DNA of 64,000 nt from Chionis minor (Eukaryota > Chordata > Aves > Charadriiformes > Chionididae): NCBI GenBank assembly GCA_013398295.1, contig VZSF01001109.1, positions 222,399 to 286,398 of the forward strand. The letters are read 5' to 3'. A program made the translations under genes and the position numbers. Within the stretch, counting starts at the first letter, position 1. Each line of letters starts with the position of its first letter. A model generated the notes under the pieces. It was not told the origin of the DNA and made no database searches. It saw only the letters and a program-made list of their open reading frames with translations. Below are positions 52,201-57,862 of this stretch, one piece after another.

Positions 52201-52649
52201 TTGTGATACTGAAAGAATCCCCGTTGATTCTTGTACGTCAACATTGTGCTATTAGATTTTAGTTTGGTAAGATTGTTGTATTTGCGATGAATATGGGATG
52301 GACAGGTCAGCTATTTTTAGTGGGTGCTACAGAGAAGCGTGGCCATAATTAAGAAATTTTCCTGAGGATGCCTGGCCTTTTTAAAATTTAACTTCTATCT
52401 TTGCCTAACTCTCTAACAAAAAGATATAATGTTTTAATTTTCAGTTGAAATGATTATAACTGTATATAAGAGAAAGCATCCATAAGGAGTTGCATACAAA
52501 ACTCTATTGCATTTATATCAGACTAAAGGTTAATATTGCATATTGTTTTCAATTAGGAGTACAATAGATTTGGCTGGTGGGTAGGAGAAATGAAGGGAAC
52601 CATTGGCTTGGTGCCTAAAGCCTACATAATGGAGATGTATGATATTTGA
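4145..52649 (+). CDS. SKAP2: SKAP2, Src kinase-associated phosphoprotein 2 (3' partial gene, 8 coding exons)
   Basis: Cytoplasmic adaptor that works downstream of Src-family kinases and integrins in blood cells. The family binds phosphoinositides through a PH domain and partners such as ADAP/FYB or HPK1-type proteins through its SH3 domain. The coding sequence joins 4145-4222, 4962-5045, 13960-14084, 14990-15053, 15409-15513, 36309-36377, 42899-43011 and 52557-52649. These total 731 nt, giving 242 residues plus a partial first codon and a TGA stop. Order: [10 protein letters not shown] lead-in, PH domain ([10 protein letters not shown] through EEWVQQ), acidic linker with YDDV and YEEV, then SH3 ([29 protein letters not shown]). 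It is SKAP2 rather than SKAP1 because it has [10 protein letters not shown] and [14 protein letters not shown] where SKAP1, as I recall it, has KKSKDHSFFGSEWQ. All junctions keep frame with GT/AG borders. The N-terminal coiled-coil/dimerisation third is outside the window. Confidence 0.97.
4223..4961 (+). other. SKAP2 intron (739 bp)
   Basis: Short phase-1 intron bounded by GTAAGT and AATTGCAG. It is AT-rich with a pyrimidine-rich stretch at about 4735-4890. I see no gene, repeat family or structured RNA in it. Confidence 0.85.
4962..5045 (+). CDS. SKAP2: SKAP2 coding exon: PH domain strands 1-3
   Basis: An 84-nt exon with phase 1 at both ends, acceptor TTGCAG and donor GTAATT. It encodes [19 protein letters not shown] and then VFYYYGSDK. 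The QKRWC motif and the aromatic FYYY strand are typical of the SKAP PH domain. Being symmetric and a multiple of three, it could be skipped in frame, but that would destroy the PH fold. Confidence 0.97.
7315..7398 (+). mobile_element. CR1 LINE, 3'-end fragment
   Basis: The sequence has the standard CR1 3' terminus: GGTTGATGGTTGGACTCGAT, then GATCTTGAAGGTCTCTTCCA, ending in the ATTCTATG-type octamer repeat (TGATTCTATGATTCTA). Only about 80 bp remain, which is the usual severe 5' truncation of avian CR1. Orientation is plus because the octamer repeat lies at the right. Confidence 0.93.
7559..7573 (-). promoter_or_regulatory. Candidate CTCF binding site
   Basis: The plus strand reads GCTGCCACCTCTTGA. 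Its complement matches the CTCF consensus NCANNAGRNGGCRSY at all 15 positions, so the motif points left. This is a sequence match only, and occupancy is unknown. Confidence 0.5.
13960..14084 (+). CDS. SKAP2: SKAP2 coding exon: central PH domain
   Basis: A 125-nt exon running from phase 1 to phase 0, acceptor CCAACAG and donor GTTGGA (a weak but valid GT). It encodes [20 protein letters not shown], then [20 protein letters not shown] and YQ. The Cys-Cys-Phe-Glu strand and the DKRIYQ strand match the SKAP2 PH domain. Conservative differences from mammals, such as ALEGYTI, are what a bird would show. Confidence 0.97.
14085..14989 (+). other. SKAP2 intron (905 bp)
   Basis: Intron separating the two halves of the C-terminal PH region. 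It is AT-rich. The open frame at 14662-14877 shows no family resemblance, and I see no repeat or RNA gene. Confidence 0.85.
14990..15053 (+). CDS. SKAP2: SKAP2 coding exon: C-terminal helix of PH domain
   Basis: A 64-nt exon starting in phase 0 right after AATAG and ending one base into the next codon, with donor GTAAGC. It encodes [20 protein letters not shown] followed by Q. The invariant Trp of the PH C-terminal helix is in EEWV. Confidence 0.97.
15054..15408 (+). other. SKAP2 intron (355 bp)
   Basis: The smallest intron in the window. Its 3' part is T-rich and ends TTACGTAG. I see no other feature in it. Confidence 0.88.
15409..15513 (+). CDS. SKAP2: SKAP2 coding exon: acidic linker with tyrosine motifs
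   Basis: A 105-nt exon, phase 1 at both ends, acceptor ACGTAG and donor GTATTG. It encodes [20 protein letters not shown] and then [15 protein letters not shown]. Six Glu in a row precede YDDV, and a second motif is YEEV. Such acidic YxxV sites are the expected Src-family phosphorylation and SH2 docking sites of this family. The linker is shorter than I recall for mammals, lacking a Pro/Ser-rich stretch between the two tyrosines. Skipping would keep the reading frame. Confidence 0.95.
29284..29346 (+). mobile_element. Degenerate CR1 3'-end fragment
   Basis: The sequence follows the CR1 terminal pattern (grab-bag of gagcagggtgttagactaa, then CAGGTCTCTTCTATCCCAAA, then TTTCATGATTCTAG) but is diverged. 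Only about 60 bp are alignable by eye, and orientation is plus from the terminal octamer remnant. Confidence 0.65.
29573..30083 (-). mobile_element. CR1 LINE, 3' portion, about 510 bp
   Basis: The left end reads ATAGAATCATAGAATAGTTT, the complement of the CR1 3' octamer repeats. The block continues through the conserved CR1 sequences for GGGTTGGAAGGGACC, CTGGGCAACCTGTTCCAGTG, CTTCTCCAGGCTGAACAACC and GGCCCTCCTCTGGACC, ending near GAGCTGGGTGCAG. The element therefore runs right to left, 5'-truncated. Its 5' edge (from 30004) is repeated at 30479-30558 by the assembly duplication. The 67-codon minus-strand open frame at 29791-29994 is a shadow of this CR1 and not a host gene. Confidence 0.95.
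30004..30952. repeat. 474-bp direct duplication flanking a single N (probable assembly artefact)
   Basis: Bases 30004-30477 and 30479-30952 read the same throughout as far as I can compare them, offset by 475, with the only N of this region at 30478 between them. Both copies carry the same 94-codon open frame (30178-30462 and 30653-30937). Identity in non-coding intron sequence with a gap character exactly at the junction points to two overlapping contig ends that were not merged. Confidence 0.93.
34573..34587 (-). promoter_or_regulatory. Candidate CTCF binding site
   Basis: The plus strand is AGTGCCTCCTAGTGC, whose complement fits NCANNAGRNGGCRSY at all 15 positions (core CACTAGGAGGC). It has the same orientation as the candidates at 7559 and 41435. 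Binding is not shown by sequence alone. Confidence 0.5.
36309..36377 (+). CDS. SKAP2: SKAP2 coding exon: basic part of the linker
   Basis: A 69-nt exon, phase 1 at both ends, acceptor TTTTGCAG and donor GTAATT. It encodes [20 protein letters not shown] and then TVS. Of the window's coding exons this is the least conserved with mammals. It is accepted because both splice sites are good, the phases fit its neighbours, and the position matches the mammalian EEQRKMSQ-type segment. Its symmetric phase allows in-frame skipping. Confidence 0.88.
36378..42898 (+). other. SKAP2 intron (6.5 kb)
   Basis: AT-rich intron. It contains a CTCF-type motif at 41435-41449, the longest uninterrupted open frame of the window on the minus strand (41163-41780, 205 codons, no recognisable family) and a possible but weak cassette exon at 42404-42466. 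I see no transposon. Confidence 0.8.
41435..41449 (-). promoter_or_regulatory. Candidate CTCF binding site (CACTAGGGGGCG core)
   Basis: The plus strand is AACGCCCCCTAGTGC. The complement GCACTAGGGGGCGTT contains the CTCF core CACTAGGGGGCG and matches 14 of 15 consensus positions (the S position is A). By core quality it is the best candidate in the window. It is sequence evidence only. Confidence 0.55.
42899..43011 (+). CDS. SKAP2: SKAP2 coding exon: first half of SH3 domain
   Basis: A 113-nt exon running from phase 1 to phase 0, with a pyrimidine tract and TTTGCAG acceptor and a GTACGG donor. It encodes [20 protein letters not shown], then [27 protein letters not shown] is the conserved tyrosine region before the SH3. 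GLWDCTG is the ALYDY-like strand, ELTFKRGD is the RT-loop end with its acidic residues, and VIYILSK is the next strand. Confidence 0.98.
46113..46147. repeat. Two-copy 18-bp tandem duplication
   Basis: The unit CTTAGTTAATATTGACTT (46113-46130) is followed directly by 17 matching bases (46131-46147). It is a simple slippage-type duplication in intron sequence. Confidence 0.9.
51296..51346. repeat. A14 / T18 inverted homopolymer pair
   Basis: Fourteen A (51296-51309), then about 19 bp including GCACGTGCGTGC, then eighteen T (51329-51346); a further A11 follows at 51369-51379. It could fold as a hairpin in RNA or extrude in DNA. Homopolymer lengths may be sequencing-dependent. Confidence 0.85.
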
Positions 52650-52658
52650 GAGGCCTGG
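52557..52658 (+). CDS. SKAP2: SKAP2 last coding exon: end of SH3 domain and stop
   Basis: Acceptor AATTAG, phase 0. Coding from 52557 to the TGA at 52647-52649, then 9 nt of untranslated sequence to a consensus donor (G|GTAAGT, GT at 52659). It encodes [20 protein letters not shown] and then [10 protein letters not shown]. The double Trp of the SH3 ligand groove and the GLVPKAYI strand are intact, and the C-terminus ends MYDI as in mammalian SKAP2. The junction lies so close to the stop that nonsense-mediated decay should not be triggered. Confidence 0.97.
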
Positions 52659-52907
52659 GTAAGTACATTTTAATCCAATCTTCTGTAATGGCTTATATGT
52701 TCCCTTGTTCTGTTTCATAAGTATTTCTTTCCTGGAACCTTTGTAGGAGTCCTGTTAACATAAAGATTATGGCAAAATATATTGAAGGTTCAATTAAAGC
52801 ACTTTTTCTGGGATTCTGTATGCAATATTAAACCACACTGTACAAAGGATGATGTATTTTATAGCCATGTTCCTTTTCCAGATTTTTTTAAATTATTTTT
52901 TTTGTAA

Positions 52908-52913
52908 AATAAA
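52908..52913 (+). terminator. Candidate proximal poly(A) signal AATAAA
   Basis: AATAAA lies 259 nt after the stop, followed by T/G-rich sequence (TTATGGTTAGTTTTGTT). It would give a short 3'UTR if the donor at 52659 is not used. Confidence 0.45.
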
Positions 52914-53063
52914 ATTATGGTTAGTTTTGTTACTTAAGTAATAAGTATGTATCTGTCTGTGCAGAAAGCTGTGGAAGGGGATAGATATTTGGACTGGGTT
53001 TGATATGCATGATTGAGGTTTTTTGGTTAATGATGAACTTTCAACTTCCTTCTCCCCAATCAG

Positions 53064-53215
53064 GAGAAATCTGCACTTGAAATCGAGTGGTATGCAGCTG
53101 CAGTGTACAGACCCAGCCTCTGAAAGAAGATTCTGCCGTACGCGTTTTGTGGTTTCGGCGAATGTAGTCAGATCGTTGCCTTGTGTATATTAAACATTAA
53201 AAACTGTAATTGATT
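53064..53215 (+). other. Alternative SKAP2 terminal non-coding exon (candidate)
   Basis: A pyrimidine-rich acceptor (CTTCCTTCTCCCCAATCAG) ends at 53063. Two ATTAAA signals follow (53189-53194 and 53196-53201). It is compatible with the donor at 52659 but competes with the acceptor at 55177. The right boundary is approximate. Confidence 0.4.
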
Positions 53216-54754
53216 ATAATTCTGCGGAAATGTTCTTCTTAGACACTTTTTATAGAATTGTAATGCTAGGAAATGAAATACATGGTAATTAACATGTGGG
53301 GCACAAGCAGCCGAATAGTGCCTGTTGCTCTTTTCTTCAGCAGCGCTCTGTATATCTATAGGTTTATGTTCTTTCAGGGAATTTGGCTATGTTTTCCTGT
53401 TCCTCAAGTTTTGAAAAATTAAGCTGAACTTTGAAAGTAGAAAACTACTACTCGGTTCATGCATGTATTAACCTTTTAATGACCAGTGTACATTTTGTGC
53501 AGTTTCCTAGGAAAATCAAGGGAAATTGATGTGTAATATTGCAAGTCTTCAGGGCATTCTGCTTCCAAATGTTTTTTGTATTATGTTTTAGCCAATGATT
53601 TATTTTTCTCATGTATTTAGTATTGTTATTGTTTTGTTACCACAAAATGAAGGCTTGGCTCTTTCGCTGATGTAAGAAATCCGCTTGTGTGGCAATACTG
53701 CCCTGATACCCTTCTGACTTGGAGATGTGAATTACGTGAAAATTTGTAAAAAGGTAATATGTTAAACCCCCCAGTTTTTGCTAACATGAGCTAAGTGGCA
53801 GGTAAGAATGATTTTTGTCCGTGGTAGCGTGAAATATTTTAGCTGTGCCGTACAGATACTTTCACAGAGTCAAATCCGGGTGCGCTGTTGGTATGTGGAA
53901 TTTCTGCTACAAGTTTTGCGTCGACGTCTTCAGCTCCGTGTGGGTTAATCACGGCTACCTGCTGTCTTAGCATCAAACCCAGAACTCCGTGGCTCAAAGC
54001 AGCAGTTCAAACCTAAAAAAAGTACACTGCAATACTCTCGCTTGTGGGCAAGGGGTTGGGCAGAGTTAGTACGTTAAATCCTCTGGTTTTGGAGATGTGC
54101 TTGCACTGTTAGTGTGTGAGACCAACTTTTTTGAATCCTTCCCACAGGCTTGATTTGTGAGACCCTTAATCTGCCACAGAGGCAGGTCAGGGCAGTCTGT
54201 GCATTGCTGAGCCTGTGCAGGTCCCCCTGTAAGTCGCTGGCGCTGTTTACGCTGCAGGCGGGCCCTGGAAGCGCTGCAGGTTAAAAGGTAACGTTTCTCT
54301 CAAAAGGTAACGTTAGCCTGAACTCGGAATTAGGTCCTTTCCCTAAACTAAGGTGTTGTGCTTTATATTAGCTAACGCGTGATCCTCAGCGGCGGTACAC
54401 TGGATTCTAATAGGAGTCAAACAGGGTACAGAGTTTTGTTGTATTTTATTTTATTTTATTTTTTTAAAAAAAGAGGTAGTCATTGAAATTGATTCTGTAC
54501 GTTATCAGTGAAGCATTAAAATGACAGATTATAGTCTTCAGATCTTTTACTACTTTAATTTATCAAGTGTGCTTGTGGATTGCGTACAGAACGTGAAGCC
54601 TTAACATAACGGCCAGAAAAGCTCCTTCTCTCTTGTTAACATGGCAGCGCAATAAATCTGCCCACCGAAATGTCTCTCCGCTAATTGTTGTCATTCCGAA
54701 TTCCACCACCACCTACTTTTTGGGGGAGTAAATCCCCCTCCTCCCCACTTTCCC

Positions 54755-54961
54755 CCCCGCCCCGGGTGACCGAAGCAAAGCGGGGGGCGGCGGTGCCGAG
54801 GCGGCAGCGGGCGGAGGCTGCGCGCTGCCTTGCGCGGCCCCTGCGCGGCCCCTGCGCTGCACTGCGCGCCCGCGGCGGTAGGTGGCAGCAAATTTTCACA
54901 GGACGGGAGGGAGGGAGGGAGGGAGGGAGGCCGAGCCCCATCCCCTTCCCCCCCCTTTTCC
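54755..54961. other. CpG-rich island with G-quadruplex tract near the SKAP2 3' end
   Basis: A sharply GC- and CpG-dense block in otherwise AT-rich DNA. It includes a GCGCGGCCCCTGCGCGGCCC direct repeat and ends in six GGG runs separated by single A (54905-54930), an ideal G-quadruplex motif. It is followed by a C-rich run and an N at 54962. It could be a promoter or an alternative or antisense start. The open frames on both strands here reflect lack of stops in GC-rich DNA. Confidence 0.85.
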
Positions 54962-55177
54962 NACAAACCGCCTTAAAATTCAAAACGTGAAAGATGTCCT
55001 GAAACTCACTTGAAGTGTCTTGGAATAAACCAGCAGTGGACCACGGATGAATTGTTTACTTTAAATCTGTGCAAATACCATAACCTTTTTTGGATGAGAT
55101 AATCTCCGTTAATACTACTGAAACAAAAGTCAGTGCTAGAAAACGCTAATTGCTTTATTTTTCTTTTGTTTACTCAG

Positions 55178-55370
55178 GTTACAACTTGCCTTTCCGTGAA
55201 CAGTAAACCAGCTAATTTTTAAAAAATGTGATTGTAAGTCATATTTTGTACAGCATTTTCCTTGATTATTTGCTCTGTTCTGGATTTGTACTATACTGCC
55301 ATTAGATCTTACAATAATGTTCTACTCTGCAAATTTTTAAGGTTCAAATAAAGTTTAATTGTTTGCAAAC
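55178..55370 (+). other. SKAP2: SKAP2 terminal non-coding exon (preferred 3' end)
   Basis: The acceptor has a strong tract (TTTTTCTTTTGTTTACTCAG). The exon carries no coding sequence. AATAAA lies at 55347-55352, followed by TTTAATTGTTTGCAAACTG, so cleavage is expected near 55365-55372. Splicing from 52658 to here would give a compact 3'UTR of about 200 nt. This is inferred from splice and poly(A) signals and not from transcripts. Confidence 0.65.
55347..55352 (+). terminator. Distal poly(A) signal AATAAA
   Basis: Canonical hexamer in the sequence GGTTCAAATAAAGTTTAATT, followed by a T/G-rich element. It is the best candidate for the main end of SKAP2 transcripts. Confidence 0.7.
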
Positions 55371-55934
55371 TGTTATGATGCTAATAATTCAACAGCCTGC
55401 TGTGTTACTAATGAAATTACTTTGTTATGATTAATTTGGAAAATAGTGTGTTGATTGTAGTAATTAAGCACAACAAGGTGAAGTAAATGATTCTAATGCC
55501 ATCTGGCCTCCAGACTGAATGAAGAAATGAAATGGGGCTGTCATTTGAATTTATTCAGAGAAGTAAGGGTAATACAAATGCTTTTTATAGCAGAGGCACC
55601 CGGATATCATCATGCCGCTATCTAGCATTTTTTCATGTACTTCTGTATGCAGACAACTGGTTCACGTATTTTTCCAGCCTGTAGTTAGGATATACCTCTT
55701 TGTGCATACTGCTACTAATTGCATGTACTGATGGTAGTGTGTGCGCCGGTTCTTCCTTCAGGGAGATCTATGGATAAGATTTAGGGAAGTGATGTGCATC
55801 AGCTTACCTTTTGCTCCTCTATTAATGATAAAAAACTTTAGTTGACTGGAATTAAGCGGAACGTGAATGCTAATTAAGATCCCATTCTATATTCAAAGCC
55901 CAATGCATAAACTTTCTGCTTTTTGGCTCTGCAG

Positions 55935-56302
55935 TCTGAGTATGACACAGCATTGGAAGAAGTGTAAAGAATAACCCTTTAGAACCTGATCCAAAGACTG
56001 TTGAAACTGAGAAGCTATTGAATTTGGTTGCTTCTGCATCAGGCTCTCGGAACAGTAACTCAAAAACAGGCAATACGATTTCCAAGGGTCTTTTGCTGAA
56101 TACTCTTCGTTCTCTTTCTGAAAGAGGTGCAATTATTGCCATAAGCCGAACTAAACTAAAGAAAGGCACTGACTTCTCTGGAGGCAAAAGACAGAAATCC
56201 ATTTTTCTATCTCTGGTAAAGCAAAATGAAGTTGTGGCTGTAGATCGGAGTCCTGGCTTGATAAAGTTCACTGGGATCTGTGGAAAAGCTGTAAAATACT
56301 AA
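55935..56302 (+). pseudogene. Coding-like block of unknown family (retrocopy fragment or unannotated exon)
   Basis: I do not recognise this protein. From about 55964 one plus-strand frame is open to a TAA at 56300-56302. It is rich in Ser, Lys and Asn with balanced hydrophobics, for example NNPLEPDPKTVETEKLL, LLLNTLRSLSERGAIIAI and QNEVVAVDRSPGLIKFTGIC. Upstream, another frame reads EYDTALEEV and would join it through a one-base shift near 55964, and a GCAG acceptor-like end sits at 55934. The composition looks like real protein. A decayed processed copy or the last exon of an unannotated gene would both fit. A 133-codon minus-strand frame (55870-56271) overlaps it. No poly(A) tail or target-site duplication is evident. 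Confidence 0.35.
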
Positions 56303-57561
56303 AACGTGGGATGAAAGTACCCAGGTAGATGACAATGGCACGCTCTTGAGCTGCATGAACCATTTGATGTTTCTCTCATCTCTCTCCTTCAAGTTGATGA
56401 AAAATTTATTAGTATGTAACTGGGAATAAGCATATGCATGGAAACCTTATAAACAACTTTCCCCTTTACATAGCACAATGTACTGATAAACTGTAAGGCC
56501 TTCACTTACCAGGGTTTCTCTGAAGCTGACATTTCTCAGACAAGTGTCTGCTTAATTCCATCTTTATTTAGAAAAACTTGACACTGAGCTCAGTGAAGAG
56601 TGGTCTGCCAAATCTGCGTCTCTGTTTTAGAGTACATTTCCTGCCCAGCATCCCGTGTCTTACTGTGAGGGACCAGCATCGACCAACTTCAAACTGTGGA
56701 CTTAAAATTTAGCGTATTCAAGCTGGGTGTAAGCACAGTGTTCCATGCTTCTGGGATGAAATCGTGGCTTGCTGGTCTCTCCTTGCTCAGGAAGAAGTAA
56801 AGGAGAGGCTGAGGTGGTGACAGGACCTGCAGGTCAAAGGGATGCTGCTTTTCTTGGCACGCCAAGTTGGATAAGGAATATATATGTATATATAGCCTTT
56901 AAATTGTAACGCAGATCAGGTAGTGATAAGCCATGAATTGTTATATCATAGCCTTTTATGGATTTGTTAAGGAATGATTTTGTAATGAGATCTGGATAAC
57001 ACTGTTTCTGCTGCCTGGAATTTTCCTTAGTCCAAACTACCAGACAGAGAAATTCATAGGGAGCTGTGCTCAAAGCAAAGTAGAGGAAAAACCTCTGCAC
57101 CTGAAAGCTGTGCCAGCACGAGTCAAATTTAAAACTGGAAATGTCAGCTTCTTCCCAGCCTTTTGGGAGGAACAAGTCTTTTAATTAACAGGAAAAACTT
57201 AAAAATCCAAGGTGTCATCTGGCACAACAGTGCAGACAGTCTGAGAAGAAACAGCAGCTGGTAGATGAAGAAGCAGGTAGTTTCAAATGCCACTAAAAAA
57301 ACAATGGACCTCTTAATTTTCTGCTGTAGTAAACTGATGTGTTGGAGCTTTTATCCTAAAGTAGCCTCAGTGTCTCACAACCTGGAGAACAAACTTCTTT
57401 TCACCCCACATAGTAAAGCAAGTGCTACTCCATAAAGATATTTGATGGCTAATGAGCATTTTACAGCGAGACTTTAAAGTTTATGCAGTGAGATGAAAAA
57501 AAAATCCACATTCAGTTACAGTGGGAGGATTTATGTTGGCAGAATAGAATTACCAGTTTGG
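56303..57561. other. Intergenic sequence
   Basis: No exon or repeat family recognised. The minus-strand 113-codon frame at 56834-57175 shows no domain pattern. A short AT dinucleotide run lies at 56878-56894. Confidence 0.75.
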
Positions 57562-57862
57562 CCACTTCCAGTCTGCCGTAATTGCTTGCATATTTGTAAA
57601 TAGTGCCATGGGATTTTTAACGGCCACAGGCAATCGGGATTTTAGTTTTACACCTCGTGCTTTGAGACAGGGTATGTAGCACCACAGAACTGACCCCCGT
57701 GCAGACCTGCCTGGGTTAAAGGGATAAAGAAAAGTATTGCACAGGATCATTATCAATCTTCCGAACGCCAGCAGCATGGAAGTGTGCCTTGGCAGTTTCC
57801 CACCCAAGAGCTGACATGGCCCAACGCTGCTTTTTAATAGTCAAATCTAATAGGGTCAGCAC
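57562..57862 (-). mobile_element. Ancient 5S-rRNA-headed Deu-domain SINE (AmnSINE1 / SINE3 type)
   Basis: At 57788-57862 the sequence is a diverged complement of 5S rRNA: GGCAGTTTCCCACCCAAGAG followed by CTGACATGGCCCAACGCTGC corresponds to the 5S segment containing the internal promoter (GGTCTCCCATCCAAG, then GGCCCGACCCTGC). To its left, CATGGGATTTTTAACGGCCA and then CAGGCAATCGGGATTTTAGT resemble the conserved CATGGGATCTTTAATGACCA core of Deu-domain SINEs in fish and amniotes. A 5S head with a Deu-type body defines the SINE3/AmnSINE1 superfamily. The element reads right to left. It is old, and such copies surviving at this recognisability have often been co-opted as enhancers. Confidence 0.8.

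Larger units (their letters stand above)
43012..52556 (+). other. SKAP2 intron (9.5 kb)
   Basis: Splits the SH3 domain. It is mostly AT-rich. It contains an 18-bp tandem duplication (46113-46147), a GC-rich block (about 49120-49330), an A14/T18 inverted pair (51296-51346) and a 14-bp perfect palindrome CACAGATATCTGTG (51698-51711). I found no gene or recognisable transposon. Confidence 0.8.
52659..55177 (+). other. Probable intron within the SKAP2 3'UTR (2.5 kb)
   Basis: Runs from the consensus donor GTAAGT to the acceptor TTTTCTTTTGTTTACTCAG. It includes an intronic AATAAA (52908-52913), a competing acceptor (53063) with ATTAAA signals, a 13-bp direct repeat (54283-54295 and 54302-54314), a CpG-rich island (about 54755-54900), a (GGGA)6 tract and an N. 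If the donor is not used, part of this is 3'UTR instead. Confidence 0.65.

Noticed and set aside
54681..54990. Overlapping frames of about 100 codons on both strands in the CpG island
   Set aside because: GC-rich DNA lacks stop codons by chance. The frames contain an N and low-complexity Pro/Gly/Arg runs.
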